From Achatina immaculata (taxonomy: Eukaryota; Mollusca; Gastropoda; Stylommatophora; Achatinidae): DNA of 64,000 bases. Location: assembly GCA_009760885.1 (NCBI GenBank), contig CM019713.1, positions 6,425,266-6,489,265 of the forward strand, read 5' to 3'. The position numbers and the translations under genes were made by a program. Below the pieces are notes generated by a model, which ran no database searches, had not been told where the DNA came from, and saw only the letters and a program-made list of their open reading frames with translations. The stretch's first letter is position 1. Each line of letters starts with the position of its first letter. Shown here piece by piece: positions 30,881 to 43,418 of the stretch.

Positions 30881-32964
30881 ATTAAGGCTTTATTGTTTTT
30901 CACTACCTTGTGCTCGTCTTCTTACTGTCTTTCATTGCCATCTCTTTCCTTTCCTCCCTCTTTTTACCTTTGTATAAAAGTGTTCTGGAAAAAGTGCATT
31001 GTATGAGCAAGCATGATTGTAACACACAATATGTGGGCCATGAAATACTCTCCAGTTTGATGCATTCTCATTTTACCAAAACTCTTTTATTGTAAAACTG
31101 AATTAGATTTGCACATTTAAAAGTAAAGCAGTGGGAATGGCTGCATTGCAAATAAAAGGAAGAAATAAGCTTTATTCATTAACAGCACAATAGTGTAATG
31201 TTTTTTTATTTACTCCATCACTTTTCTCCATAATTTGTTAGCAGGGCTGGCTCTGGGAATTTTTGCCTCCCTCTGCAATATCATGCTTTGCCACCCCATC
31301 CAGCTGACCAATTAACATTTAATGTTTTAAAACTGATTAAGTGTCCAACCACTAAGTTTAAATAGTATTAACAACAATTTATAAATTAATTTTAAAAATC
31401 ATATGATAAATTGAAAATGTATTACCATCATCATTGTCATCAACATCATCATCATCATCATGATAAAGATGGTATATAATGTTGGTAGTTGTAAAAAAAC
31501 ACTGCAGAAAAATATTTGAAAGATTACTGCAACTCGTAGAAGTGAAATTTCCTTTTGCAGTTTTTCTAATTTTTTCTCTAGATATTCTGACTTTAAAATG
31601 TAGAAATAATTTTTTTTTTTAAGTTCAGCTGTCTTACTTTAATGAGGGAGAAAGAGAGACAGCAAGAATACACATTACAAATGAAATATAAGAAGTAAAA
31701 ATGGCCCACACAATGAGAGACCTTTGACATTTACATAAGTTCTGTGATGAATAAAACTTGCAGATTGTAAAAGTATTTTTATTGCATTCATCTTTTTCAT
31801 CATGTAAGCTTTCTTTTTTCTTTTAAGTAGAAACAAATGTGGTTACTGGCTATAAGTACTATATTTTAATATCGCTGAGTTTCTTTTCATAAGATTCTGT
31901 GAATAAATTATTACTACTGGCACAGTTTTAACATAAAGTACTAAAACCAGAGGTTTTTAGTTTTTGGTTAAAAGTATCATTGCATAATTTAGTGTTCCAT
32001 ATTTCATAAAGTTTCTACTTTTAACAGTTGATATATTTGGATATATTCAATGTAATTCTGCCCCGAGCACAAAACACAAGCAGAAAATGCTATATATAAG
32101 CAATCTGTTATAGAGAATATGTTTCCAGCCTTCTCTGAGAAGTCTGGTTGGTTACTGGCTTATAACTCACAGTCATGTTAAGACTCACAGTGAGTCAAGG
32201 TCATTGTAGAGTCAACTAGAGTCTGGTTGACTTGGAAAGCTGTGGGTCCTCTCATAAAACAGCTGGTTTGAGGGTTATGATGCTGGGATGGTAAGGTAGG
32301 TGATGGCAGGTCACTACACATACAACAAAACATCACCATTTGACTTGAATGGCTTCTAGTGTCTAGTCACAAGCCCACAGTTCGTCCTTCTGTAGATTCA
32401 TGATTCTTGATACTTTAGACCCCTTTCATCGTTGGGCGGGGAGAGTATCATAGTTGGGAGCACGTTATCACTTTTAAAAAAAGTATCTCGCAGCATAAGT
32501 TGGAAATACTCATTTTAAAAGAAATCTTCATTTACTGATAACATGTCTTGGACGCGTAAGTGATGTTACTCGGGAGTTGGCTACAATTTGCGAAATATTA
32601 CTGTAAAACGCTGCATGAAACGTTACCTTGTGTCAAAAGATAATAATTTCATTGTAGTCCACTTTAAAAAGAAAAACTTCAGAAAAGATGGCTTCAACAA
32701 TGTTAGCTTTTGATTGATCGGCTGGTTCTAAGGACTGTTATAGCTGGAGGTGGGGTGGGGAATACACTCTCCACTTCAGTTAAATGTCGACAAGGCATGC
32801 GTCTCAAATAGCCTCTGACAGTCCAAGTCCAGCTTCTGGCCTTCTCATGGTGGAACTGTTTAAACTGACAGGAGAAGGGGCGAAAGGTGAATATCTGGTG
32901 CCTGAAAACCAGACGCTTCGAATAGACGAGAGTCTTGTTTTGTAGCTCATCTAGGAGAAGGAAA
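30881..32964. other. Intergenic, unassigned
   Basis: AT-rich. Near 31243 GGGCTGGCTCTGGGAATTTT and TGCCTCCCTCTGCAA resemble the terminus of a DNA transposon (compare the inverse GGTAGAGCCGGC at 35318-35329). A CATCAT run lies at 31440-31460. Nothing else recognised. Confidence 0.45.
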
Positions 32965-33880
32965 ACTCTGATTTAAAACCTGCTGCTGGCGAGATTCTTC
33001 AGATGCCATGCGTGGGATGAAACCAGTAGTCTCGAGGTTAGGGCTACTCAGATCACGGCACCTCTGCTCTAGAGGCCGGCCACGTCCTATATACACCCAT
33101 ACCAGGGCAGACTGCCTAAACCGGCTTAACCTAGGGGTTAAACTAACACTGCTGGCAAGATTCTTCGGCTGCTGCGCGTTTGATGAAACTCCTCCCGGCC
33201 TGTGAAGAAAATACGATTAGGGTTGCCGTGTGGCGCCGCTGTGAAAAGGTGATGGAAAGGGTAAAGTGAAGCTTAGTCGGTATGTCTAGTGGTCTCGCGG
33301 CGAGAGCTACTCATGCCACGGCACCTCTGCTCTATAGGCCGGCCACGCCCGATGTACACCCATACTGGTGAAATATGCCTAAACCGGCTTAAACCTGGGG
33401 TGAAACTTGATGGCTACTCGTGTCACGGTACCTCCGCTCTAGAGATCGGTCACGTCCTAAACACGCCCATACTGAGATAATATGCCTAAACCGGCTTAAA
33501 CCAGGGGTGAAACTCACTAGTGGCGAGGATTCATCCTCCTGGACAAAAGCTCCGTCCTGGTCACAACTAGGAAGGGTAGCGGCCACAACCACAAAATACT
33601 GAAGTCGGAGACACTGGACCAGCGCAGTCTAGATAGGCAACCACCTCTCACCTGGGGGGGGGGGGAGAATGTATGCGTATCCTAATCACCCTGAGGTTTT
33701 CCTGTGAGAAACTCCGACGCTGAACTGGATGGGCTACCACCTATCACCCGGCGGGTGTATACTGATGTCCAAAACATGTCGAGGTTTTCCGGTGAGAAAG
33801 TCTAACTGGTGCAACGAAAACCTCTTGTGGTCCTCTCGGCGATCTCTTGTGGTAGAAGCGAAGGAAGAAGAAGAAGAATT
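32965..33880 (+). mobile_element. Element X, long rearranged copy with (GAA)n tail
   Basis: Reverse-orientation relative of 3753-4606. It ends GAAGAAGAAGAAGAATT (33866-33882). Conserved blocks are GGCACCTCTGCTCTAGAGGC, CTAAACCGGCTTAAACC, ATCCTCCTGGACAAAAGCTC and TGGTGCAACGAAAACC. Units of about 110 bp with the CTCTAGAG box occur at least three times (near 33065, 33325 and 33435), one more than in the 3.7 kb copy. Two partial 5' starts (near 32975 and 33150) suggest one copy inserted into, or duplicated within, another. A poly-G run lies at 33654-33665. Confidence 0.65.
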
Positions 33881-33949
33881 AAATAATGGTTTATGTACGT
33901 TCTAGTTTTTAACCACAGATGTCTTCGCGTTATTTATACTTTTATTGTT

Positions 33950-34305
33950 TCAAATAAATATCTAGCGTTGAAAGTTTTTCAAATAAATATCTAGCGTTGA
34001 AAGTTTTTCAAATAAATATCTAGCGTTGAAAGTTTTTCAAATAAATATCTAGCATTGAAAGTTTTTCAAATAAATATCTAGCGTTGAAAGTTTTTCAAAT
34101 AAATATCTAGCGTTGAAAGCTTTTCAAATAAATATCTAGCGTTGAAAGTTTTTCAAATAAATATCTAGCGTTGAAAGTTTTTCAAATAAATATCTAGCGT
34201 TGAAAGTTTTTCAAATAAATATCTAGCGTTGAAAGTTTTTCAAATAAATATCTAGCGTTGAAAGTTTTTCAAATAAATATCTAGCGTTGAAAGTTTCCTT
34301 GCTTT
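33950..34305. repeat. 29-bp minisatellite, about 12 copies
   Basis: Near-identical units of TTTCAAATAAATATCTAGCG followed by TTGAAAGTT. Only single substitutions separate the units (GCATTG once, AAGCTTTT once). It directly follows element X. No open frame. Confidence 0.95.
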
Positions 34306-35203
34306 CATATTCGCAAAATCAGAAAGAGGTCAGAGCAGTCTAACTTTTGATTGATTTCATTCTGAAATGAAATAATGTCAAGTCCTGCCGATCAAATTTC
34401 ATCCACTGATCAGCATAAAATACAAAATCTCTGAGTTGTAAGTGCAAGTCTTTCAGTTTCATATCTTGCTATTAAAAAAAATTGATTCGTCCTAAGCAAT
34501 TTCTATCAAAACATAATAAAATTCGTCAATACAAAAGCTTAATTAAAATAGCTTCGGTTTAAAATTCCCACCGGATGCTACTTAGGTACTAGAGTGTTAG
34601 AGTTTGTGTATATGCTTTTTTTATGAATATTTCACAACGTGATGTGTAACAATGAGAAAAACACATACAATTTCTGAACTGTTTCAAAGGATAAAACTTC
34701 TATGGAAGAGATTACGACGTCACTGACAACTAAGACGAGAACATGAGAACAAAGGGTTAATCTCGCGGGTTCAATTCTGTAATGCACTCTGGAACTACTG
34801 AATGAATATTCATGTCTGATCCATTGCCGTACCATAACAGCGTGTGCCTGCGACTGAAATATTCATGTCTGACAATAATACCTTCAGTTAACACTGAGCC
34901 CGTAGTGGGTCCCATAGGAATGAAACCCAGAAAATGCTCTTGAATATTGATATCACTTGGATCCGTATTAACAACTCGTGCAACTAGTGTTAAGTGTCAG
35001 CATGACTTAATGTGAAATACAGTCTGTAACTATACTGTGATATTTAGCCATGTAACCATAGGAAATGTTTCATTTTTAAATGGCCACAGAGAAGAGAGAA
35101 TTAATTTTGAATCTTTTTTTTTTTCCCAAGATAATCTTGGGCAGATCCACGAGTAAGCGTGGTCAATAATAAATGAAAATTTTTTTTAAATAATTTATTT
35201 TCA

Positions 35204-35243
<40 letters not shown>

Positions 35244-35678
35244 TCAGTTCATTCCACAATTCACATTTTTATTTTGCCGCCCTCCTAAACTGCAAATGCA
35301 CGTGTTGCTATATAGGTAGAGCCGGCCGCGCTAGTTAGAATATTTATCTAGTATCCTTAGTACGTTCTCGTGCGACTGACCCTCAGCGATTTCCCTTTTA
35401 TATTATATTTTGTGCGTAGAACTGACAGTTGTAGGAGAGGCAACAGTACTGTACTGTTGCCATCACAGTGTGATTCTAAATGGGAAAACATATGCAACAT
35501 TTAGCGTCCGAATTATATTCTCCAAGTTACGTCCTCCAGCGCAATATAGCGGAGTCGTTTCCCGGTTGGCTAAAGCGTCGGCCTCTCCTTTCGCTGCGTA
35601 AAGCGAACTTGTGTGACAGAAAAGCGAACGATCAAGAACGAAACCGCAGGGTTGCCAACTATAAACGGTCTTCCAAGA

Positions 35679-35680
<2 letters not shown>
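34306..35680. other. Intergenic with (ATT)n and possible DNA-transposon end
   Basis: An ATT microsatellite (about 35204-35242) is followed by TTTTGCCGCCCTCCTAAACT and TAGAGCCGGCCGC, which looks like the inverse of the 31243 end. The short open frames here are unrecognised. Confidence 0.45.

Positions 35681-35727
<47 letters not shown>
35681..35727. repeat. (CT)n microsatellite, next to a LINE 3' end
   Basis: A CTCTCT run with one TTTC interruption. It abuts the antisense LINE fragment beginning at about 35728 and may be its tail. Confidence 0.9.
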
Positions 35728-35731
<4 letters not shown>

Positions 35732-36075
35732 CATGCCGAGCAGGTGTTTGTCGTTATTGATTTCCACAATCATCTATCGTTTGCTTTTTCTATAAGCTGT
35801 GTTTTGAACTGTGCTCTGTGCCACTCTTTTAGTCCGTCGAGTATCTTGATTCTTTGTCTTCCCATGTCCCTTTCCCCCTTCAGTTTTCATGTTGTCATTA
35901 AGTGTTTCAGTTTGCCTCTTCTTAAAACATGTCCTACAAATCTGGACTGTTAATTGTTCTGAATTTTGCCATTATTTTTTCTCTTTTGCCCAGCCTCGCT
36001 TAGAACCTCTTCATTTGTTTTCTTAGCTGTCCGTGATATTCTCGTCCAAGATATAGCTCTTCTAGAAAAATGTTA
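35728..36075 (-). mobile_element. RTE-type LINE 3' end, family K
   Basis: The - strand reads, with breaks, RFVGHVLRRGKLKHLMTT, KGKGTWEDKE and KANDR-like residues, matching the FxGHxxRRxxLExLMxxGK block of RTE polyprotein C-termini. The + strand shows GCTGTCCGTGATATTCTCGT, antisense to the RRMLRISW-equivalent. 5'-truncated. Confidence 0.65.
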
Positions 36076-36129
36076 AGGAGAAGAATGACTTTGTTACTTT
36101 CTGAAACCAGGTAAATTTGTATTTTCGCA

Positions 36130-36345
36130 TTCATTCATTCATTTGCATGTCCCTTGCGGAACTTTGCCTCCATAACAGCTCTCCTCTAGGCCTCTCGGTT
36201 GTGAGCAAGATGGCCTGCTGCTGATGCATCCATTTGCAGATCATCATCAATGTCTTGCAGCCATCTTCGCCTTGATCTTCCTCTTTTTCTTTTTTCCCAT
36301 TATGTACCCTTCCAAGACGGTCTTCTCTAGATTATCTTATATATT
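36130..36345 (-). mobile_element. RTE-type LINE 3' end, family C
   Basis: Begins ATTCATTCATTCATTTGCAT on the + strand, the ATTC-type tail in antisense, and continues GGCCTCTCGGTTGTGAGCAA, GTCTTGCAGCCATCTTCGCC and CCAAGACGGTCTTCTCTAG. Highly similar to 7001-7210, suggesting relatively recent spread. Confidence 0.85.
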
Positions 36346-36885
36346 ACGTATTTTCTCAGACACTTTAATTAAAACATTTTTAAAAAATTATCATATACCA
36401 AGCGGAATAAGACAGCACATGTGTTGAGTTTATGTTCTCTTAACGGAGGTAAATAGGATAACATAAACATAGATTGTATATCTTCTTTGCCCGGAGACCA
36501 ATAACACAAAGCATAAATTAAATTAACATACCCTTCTGGGGCGGAGAAAGCTGTGGAAGCTCAGTCTACACAGTGAACTTCGGCTTTTGTTCTTCTAATC
36601 TGTCCTGGTACTGAAGTCCACGTGATGCTCGGCCGAAACAAGTTAAGGGAAAACAATTAAAGTAGAGCGAAATATAGAATACAGACCTAAACGAGTTTAT
36701 TCTGGACAACTGCGCATATTTTCACGTTGACTTTCAATTTCCATTTGAAAGCGTTATTGAGCAAAATGTCAACCTTCAAGCTTGATTGTAACTATAAATG
36801 AATGGTACTTTCTGATCTTTTTAATATTAACATGCAAAGATCAACAGAGGCAATAGAGATGTGATTTCTTAGAAATGTTAGGAGT
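36346..36885. other. Intergenic, unassigned
   Basis: No open frame or repeat that I recognise. Confidence 0.5.
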
Positions 36886-37185
36886 ACATGGATAGCTACG
36901 ATCCCAAACAGGGAATGTCTAACAAAAGCAAATGTAGAGAGAAACCTAATTTTTGTTTAAAAAGACAGACACGAATCATTTGACACATAGTGAGAAGGAG
37001 AGGGATTGGAAACTGCATAACAACAGGAAAGATAAATGGGAAGAACAAGATGAAATAAAAATCATGGACAGTCTAACATAATGACACAGTAAAAGGTCAC
37101 AAACTGAGTTGATAGGAAGTATCAAATACCGAGATCTGCGGCGAATCATGGCCGTCAAGGCACCTGATGATGATGATTCATGTGC
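36886..37185 (+). mobile_element. RTE-type LINE 3' end, family A, degraded
   Basis: Shows IPNRECLTKANVERNL-like coding, then the block TAACAACAGGAAAGATAAAT, GACAGTCTAACATAATG and a short GATGATGATGATT tail near 37170. It matches the order of 1300-1600 at lower identity. Confidence 0.7.
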
Positions 37186-38596
37186 CAGTATTGATGTCAG
37201 TTCGCTCACCCACATCCTTGACAAAACCAGTGATCCCCAAACTGAGGATTCACGAAGGGTCAAATAGGGCTTCTCTCTGCAAGTTTATAACTGCATAGAA
37301 TAGTGAAGTGATAGAAATGTTTGAAGATTTTTAGTTGATACCAAATGGATAGATAGCGTTGATGGAGATGGGGAGGGTGATGAATTACTAATCACCCCAA
37401 AGGTCCACGTTCCCCACCCCCCAAAAAAAAGTGTTTTGAGGGCCACTGAACCAATGACCTCCCTGTGGCGTCATGCATGGTAACTTCCACTTCTTGTGGT
37501 TTGCAGCCAGCCTTATTATACTGCCGCAGATGTGTTGCATCATAATTCTGTGATGTAGCTGTTTCAACTATTAGAAATGTACTAGTTTATGTAACAAAAA
37601 TCATTGCCGACAATGGACCTGTCGAATTTTTATATTGCCTGAGTTGGCAACCCTTGAAAGAGAAACGCACTAACAGACATGAATGACCTTACGTGATTTT
37701 TCGAGGGACCCTGAAACTTAACAACTTAAAATCACAAGACTTTCATCTACTTTTTGTGTATGTGTGTGTGTGTGTGTGTGTGTGGTTGCTTCAGTGATAC
37801 ACTCGCTTTTGTACACTTTAAGTGGCTTTTTTTCCTCATTCATGTTAATTCATCGGGTGTGTTTGTATTCGAAGTGTTTATAATGCTGAAAACACACGCA
37901 CGCACACATATGGCAGTTTAGTGTTGACGTTTCTATGGGTGGGCTTGCCAACACACGTACCATTCATTCTAGATGATGTGTGTGACGGGCATATATTAAA
38001 GCCGTTCTGTGTATGTAGGGAAAAGTCCCTTAGTTCGAGGTGGTATATAGACAGGTGGTAACAATATTTAATATTGCGTTCGTCGGATGTGCGTTAAGTA
38101 TTATAAACTGTTTAACTCGTAAAGTATTTTTTCGTAAAGTGATGGATATATTCTTTCCGCACTGTTGTCACTTAAAAAAAAATTGTCCATTCAGTTCTGG
38201 AATGAATTTTCATAGTCATTTGAGGAATTTTTAAAGGATCATTTAATGCTAGTTAAATTCTTGTTATTATTTTGTTATTTTTATAGTTAATGAATGCAGT
38301 TTTTAATTATGTTCGATTGTGAGTCATGCATTTGCCATACCACATGATGATATACTATTTTATGTTTCGGAGAATACAAACTGTAGTGTCACTTATGTGT
38401 AAAAGGAAAATACGAGCCAGGACCTAGCAACACGAACAGTGCTTGCTATTACTGTGGACGACTGTGCAAATCCAACAACTGGTAGAGTCGGCCGTGAGAG
38501 GGGGCTTGTTCAGCAAAATGGTGCTTGGCAAATCTATCAGTAACTGATGCCTGCCTGCTTCAGAATCGTCTTGTTAGACGAACAGTTCTAGTATAC
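37186..38596. other. Intergenic with (GT)n
   Basis: A GTGTGT microsatellite lies at about 37756-37782. CCAGTGATCCCCAAACTG (about 37225) resembles a hAT-type terminus but has no partner that I found. No gene. Confidence 0.5.
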
Positions 38597-39065
38597 GTAT
38601 GCGTGTACTCATTATTTATATATTCGCATGCGTGTACTCATTATTTATATATACGCATGCGTGTGTTCATTATTATACTAGTTTCAAGCCTGGGTTAACA
38701 TAGGAACAGAAGCAGCTAAAAGCATACGTGAATTGAAATGTCATAAAACAGACGTTTTCGACTTTCTGAACATCTAATGCTCTTTGTGTTTTATATCAAT
38801 GGAACTGACAGAACGGTGTGTTTACCAGCCAACGCGGCTAAGATGTTACAGCACGAGTCTTGTGTCGGACTGGGAGTGGATTACTGTGGTTTGCTTAAAG
38901 ATTCGAAATGGACGGGAAATCGAGTTCCCAGCAGACTCTCGTGCAAATAGAGTGATAGACTGTCATGCTGTATGGTTAGCCTCAAAATAGGGTGATAGAC
39001 CACAGTGTTGTATGGTTAGCCTCAAAACAGAGTGATATATCACAATGTTGTATGGTTAACCTAAA
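38597..39065. repeat. Two short tandem repeats
   Basis: At 38597-38675, CGTATGCGTGTACTCATTAT and its following bases occur three times at about 32-bp spacing. At 38948-39065, a unit of about 42 bp with TTGTATGGTTAGCCTCAAAA occurs three times. Between them is unrecognised sequence. Confidence 0.8.
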
Positions 39066-39269
39066 AAACAGAATGAGTCTGGATATCTGTCTTACATTAG
39101 GAACACCGACAGAGAGGAGGATTATGATCAGCCTGAGTTCCCTTGGCCCCTGAGAACTGTGCAGCACTCTAGCACAGACATCGTTGCTCTCAGGCATCTC
39201 ATGAGAATTAAGAAGCTGCAGTTTTCTGTGTGTACTGACACCGATGGCAGTGACAAACCTGAACATTAG

Positions 39270-39705
39270 CTATTGATCAAGAACAGCAATATGCACATTA
39301 AATGTAGATCAAGAGCAGCAGTATACACATTATCTATGGATCAAGAGCAGCAGTATACACATTATCTATGGATTAAGAGCAGCAATATACACATTATCTA
39401 TGGATTAAGAGCAGCAATAGTATTATTATCTGTGGAGCAAGAACAGTAATATAAACATTATCTATGGAGTAAGAGTAGCAATATACACATTATCTGCAGA
39501 CAAAGAACACCAGTGTACACATTATCTATGGAATAGGAGTAGCAATATACACATTATCTGCAGACAAAGAACACCAGTGTACACATTATATATGGAGTAG
39601 GAGTAGCAATATACACATTATTAGCAATATACACATTATCTGCAGACAAAGAACACCAGTGTACACATTATCTATGGAGCAAGAACCAACAATATGCACA
39701 TTTGA
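39270..39705. repeat. 32-bp minisatellite, diverged, with 64-bp dimers
   Basis: The unit core is AGCAGYARTATACACATTAT plus CTATGGATCAAG. After about 39480 alternate units differ (GACAAAGAACACCAGTGTAC versus ATAGGAGTAGCAATATACAC), so the repeat becomes a 64-bp dimer there. About 13 units. Confidence 0.85.
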
Positions 39706-40849
39706 ATGAAGATTTCAAAGAAACGTAGAACTCACAGCTCCAAGAGAAGTGCTAAGAACTAAGCTGAAATGTTCGGCAGTACCAGTGATAGAGTATTTTA
39801 ATGCCGAAAGAATTATAAATAGTCCCCTCCCACTTTCCAAATAAACTGTTAGGCTGTATAACCGAACAGAGATTTTAAAAAGTATACAGTAGTTGTTTTC
39901 TTTGTTAAAAGCTGCAATCGCCTTATAAAACGTAAAGACAGCACACTAGATCTTACTCGTTTCAGTCTAATGGCAATCAGTAACACACCCTTTCTGTGAC
40001 ACATTCTTCCAACGAGTACTTGAGTGGATGAAAGACAATTTCATATCTACCGTGCTGCTTTTATGTTTTGTCAGTTGTTAATATTTCAAGTTCTGAAATT
40101 TATTAATATTTATTACCGTTACTGTGCATTTTGCCGTTTTGATTAATCTCGTCTTATGCAGTTTTTCTCCGCTTATTTTATCAACTGCATTGTGTGACCT
40201 TTTGTTGTTGTACTATATGTAATTTAAAACTTTGTATTTGTTTCGTCATAATTCAGATGCATTATTTTTTATTTTATGCAAAGGAGTGCTAAACTATACA
40301 CTTAGTTTAGACCAAACGGATTTGAGTTATCTTTTTCTAAATTTAAATATCTAAATCAGTACTAGTAAAACAGTTATACTTAAAATCAGTTTTTAGTGAG
40401 TATTTAAAAAATGGATTACAAATTCATCTCACTGAATCACGATACAAGCAGGCGGATGGTTTCTTGTTCTTGAGCAGTTCTGTGACGTCATGAGTCTGTG
40501 GAGCCCAACGCACGTACAGTTTACAGGTATGTACAGATTGTTTCTTTTGTTTCTTTTGTTGTTTCTTTTGTTGTTTCTTTTGTTGTTTCTTTAAAATGTG
40601 AATGATAAAAAAATTGCCCCTGAAGTGGGAGAATGTCTGTTTGAAAGGTACGGCACACTAAAAACATACAGACAGCTGGCAGTGTTTGAAGGATATAAAC
40701 AGATGTTGAAATGATTGAATATCAACCTGTTCTTATGGAACTGAACGTGAGCACTTTCGAATTGGGACCCGGCCACGTGGGGATTTTTTTTTCAGTCCCT
40801 GAGTGGAGGTAAAGATAAAAAAAGGAGTGTAAATACTTGTTTTTTTTTA
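39706..40849. other. Intergenic, unassigned
   Basis: AT-rich. A TTTCTTTTGTTG repeat lies at about 40540-40590. No gene or element recognised. Confidence 0.5.
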
Positions 40850-41235
40850 AACAGAATCCACCGCTTTGGGGGTTGTGGCCATCCTTATCCCTTCAGCAAG
40901 GCTAGGCCAGTTACTGGGGGTATCATCGGAGAAGTGGGACAGGGTCGTGGGTGGCTAAGGTTCGCCAAACCATCAGGTCGCATGTCAGCTACGGTTCGCC
41001 AACCATCAGGTCGCATGTCAGCTACGGTTCTCCAACCATCAGGTCGCATGTCAGCCACGGTTCGCCAAACATCAGGTCGCATGTCAGCTACGGTTCGCCA
41101 AACCATCAGGTCGCATGTCAGCTACGGTTCGCCAACCATCAGGTCGCATGTCAGCTACGGTTCGTCAATCATAAGGTCGCATGTCAGCTATGGGCCGCTG
41201 ACTGCCAAATCGGACAGTTTTCGCTCCTTGGGGTA
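40850..41235 (-). mobile_element. Element H, copy 2, with expanded 33-bp internal repeat
   Basis: Shares the TTACTGGGGGTA, GTGGGACAGGGTC and TCGCTCCTTGGGG-type blocks of H. Its 3' half carries about seven copies of a 33-bp unit containing GCATGTCAGCTACGGTTCGC (40975-41195). The same 33-bp period occurs at the equivalent place in copy 5 (62560-62775). A + strand frame and a - strand frame run through the repeat only because 33 is a multiple of three. Confidence 0.7.
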
Positions 41236-43194
41236 AGGGGACTGTAGGATTGTTATAAGAAATATCTGAGAACTAATATAATTAGCAAACAATTAACATA
41301 CTGGATCAACAAATAAAACTGCGCTTGTGAACGAGTCAGTCGCAGATTCTATGACGTAATATTGGCTGTGAATGAGAGTAACTGGGAGACGTTTGGTGTT
41401 GAAGAGGAAGATCAGAGGCAAACCCCATTAAGAAAACATTTTAAGTGTTTACTGAATTCTATGTATTAGAAAAATGCGCTTTGTTCTTTAAAAAAAATCC
41501 CTATCGTCTGTTTTCTGAGCTCACAAAAACTAGTCTCGATGAGTCGAATAATACGAAAGTCTTCGTTGTTCTTTCATAATTAGAAGATTTTAACCTCAAA
41601 AACAGAAACGAAAGAAGCTTAAAGAATATTTAGAAACAATATTCATTTATGTAGGAATGTTATGTCCCAGCTTGCACATCAAAGAAATAAACGGTCTGTT
41701 TCCGTAGATCTGGAAGGAGTTTTCTTCCTTTCTAGTTCTCGCCACTAAGCAAGCAACGTGGACAAGATTCAACCAGTGAAACTCGCCAAAGTCTTGAAAG
41801 TCTTGGATCGTACAGGATCACAAAGACAGTCTTCACGGGTTCGGATTTGAGTTATTAGATGACTCAAACCGTTCCATCGTTCGCAACGTCAAAGGGCCTG
41901 TTCGCGAATGCGGTATCCTGACCTTGCTGGAGTCTGAGAGAGAGGTCAGCAGATTAAGATGAAAGCAAACATATGGCAGTAACAAGCAGACGTTTTTTTT
42001 TCTTTATGGCTATCTTTTTTTGTGAATATTAAATTAAAGATGAGCATCGATTTATTGAAATAAGTCATTGTATACAAACCCGGTCTCTTCCAAACACACC
42101 CACGTCCTGTGAATACATGCGTATCTAGTGTCGTCTTGTTTCTACCATTATGTATTTACTCTGCTCTCTTTGCTAGTTTTCTCGTGATTACATAACAAAG
42201 TCGATGTTGTGATTAGGCAGGGGCAGTGAAGTCGGAGAAAAATATAGGAAGTCTGGGCCGAAGCCTTGGCGTAGCGACTCAATAGTCCTGGTTAGTTTCA
42301 GTTGTGATTCTGTGATTTGGGATGAGGGTGTAGCAAATGAATGAAAGAAACATCGTATGTTCTCAAATGTTAGAAAAAACGGCACCAGGTATTTCTGGCT
42401 TACATGGAGCCTACCATCACGAAACAGGATCTCGGATTGTTGTGTTTCTATGGCGACAGTTCATCAGGACCAGCGGTTATTTACTAATTCAGAACTCTGG
42501 TGTACCTCCAGGTGTCCCACCAAGAAATCGGACCGTTGTGCAAAGGGATCTACGTGTGGCGTCAAGGGATCGACACCCCGCCCCCCCCCCCCCTTCACCC
42601 CGGGAGATGGGGAATGGTGAGAAGGATGTGTTTCAAAGTATTTCCGACAACTAAAGAAAACTATTATAACTCAGCTTAATACCATCTGATGCCTGCCTTA
42701 CCTAGCACAGCAATGAAGTCAATACGTCAAACATTCGACCCCAGAGTCACCTATATTTTTCTGCTGTTCGACTCTGGCTGCTTCGTAAAATGCTACATTT
42801 CTGACTCCTGTACTGCCTCCTCTTCTACTTTGTATCATACTCCTCCATAAATGCTGCATTTCTGCCAACCTCCAACTTCGCTCATAATTGCTTCTGACTC
42901 CATCCAACTTTCTGAGATTTGCAAAGACTTCTATTTTTCTACTGAATTCGACTTCGTAATGAATACAGGATGTCTTGACTTTAGGCCAGGGATTCTTTCT
43001 TAGTAGAAGCGACGAAAACGAAACTGGCGAAAAATCAATCCGTTATATTATGGAGTGAATGGGGTTTCCTTTCAGGGATCTTAAAAAAATTACATTTCTT
43101 TCGCTACAAACATGCTAAAATAAATTGGGTTTTTTTTCTAATCAGTTTTTTAATATATAAAAATTCTGAAAAGTAATCCTGTCATGCCTTAGAG
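41236..43194. other. Intergenic, unassigned
   Basis: Includes a poly-C run (42581-42593). Around 42755-42905 short phrases recur (TGCTACATTTCTGACTCC, ATGCTGCATTTCTGCC), suggesting an old local duplication. Open frames have no motif. Confidence 0.5.
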
Positions 43195-43418
43195 GGACAT
43201 AGGGATATAGTGTTAGTGGCCATATTTCCCTTAACCTGTCAGCACACTAGAGGGTGATATGGTCAGTATCACGCCTGGCCGCCTTTCTTTCCCCTACTCC
43301 AGAAGAGGTCGGGTACCCATTTCTACAGTTGGGTCACTTGGGCGCCTCCGGCCGGATTCGAACCCCCGACCTTCGTCGTGAGAGACAGTGCACTAACCAC
43401 TTCGCCACTCAGACGCCA
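43195..43418 (-). mobile_element. tRNA-derived SINE, well preserved
   Basis: On the - strand the head shows an A-box region in GGCGTCTGAGTGGCGAAGTG and a B box GGGTTCGAATCC (complement at 43354-43365), followed by GGCGCC and a body with GGGTACCCGACC. It matches 10118-10330 over its whole length and the head matches 55765-55835. Pol III promoter boxes plus a non-tRNA body define a tRNA-class SINE. Confidence 0.85.

Noticed and set aside
33950..34305. Regular repeats that could be mistaken for a CRISPR array (also 39270, 46204, 59542, 60325, 61576)
   Set aside because: Units are directly contiguous with no unique spacers, and the genome is eukaryotic.
40885..41247. Frames encoding an 11-residue repeat peptide on both strands
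   Set aside because: A 33-bp tandem repeat keeps any frame open; the same frame is not kept outside the repeat or in other H copies.
42337..42654. 105-aa + strand frame with a Pro-rich end
   Set aside because: No domain, and it relies on a poly-C run; no splice context that extends it.
43195..43418. Possible functional tRNA gene because of the B box
   Set aside because: No complete cloverleaf; the tRNA-like head is fused to a body shared with two other loci, so it is a SINE.
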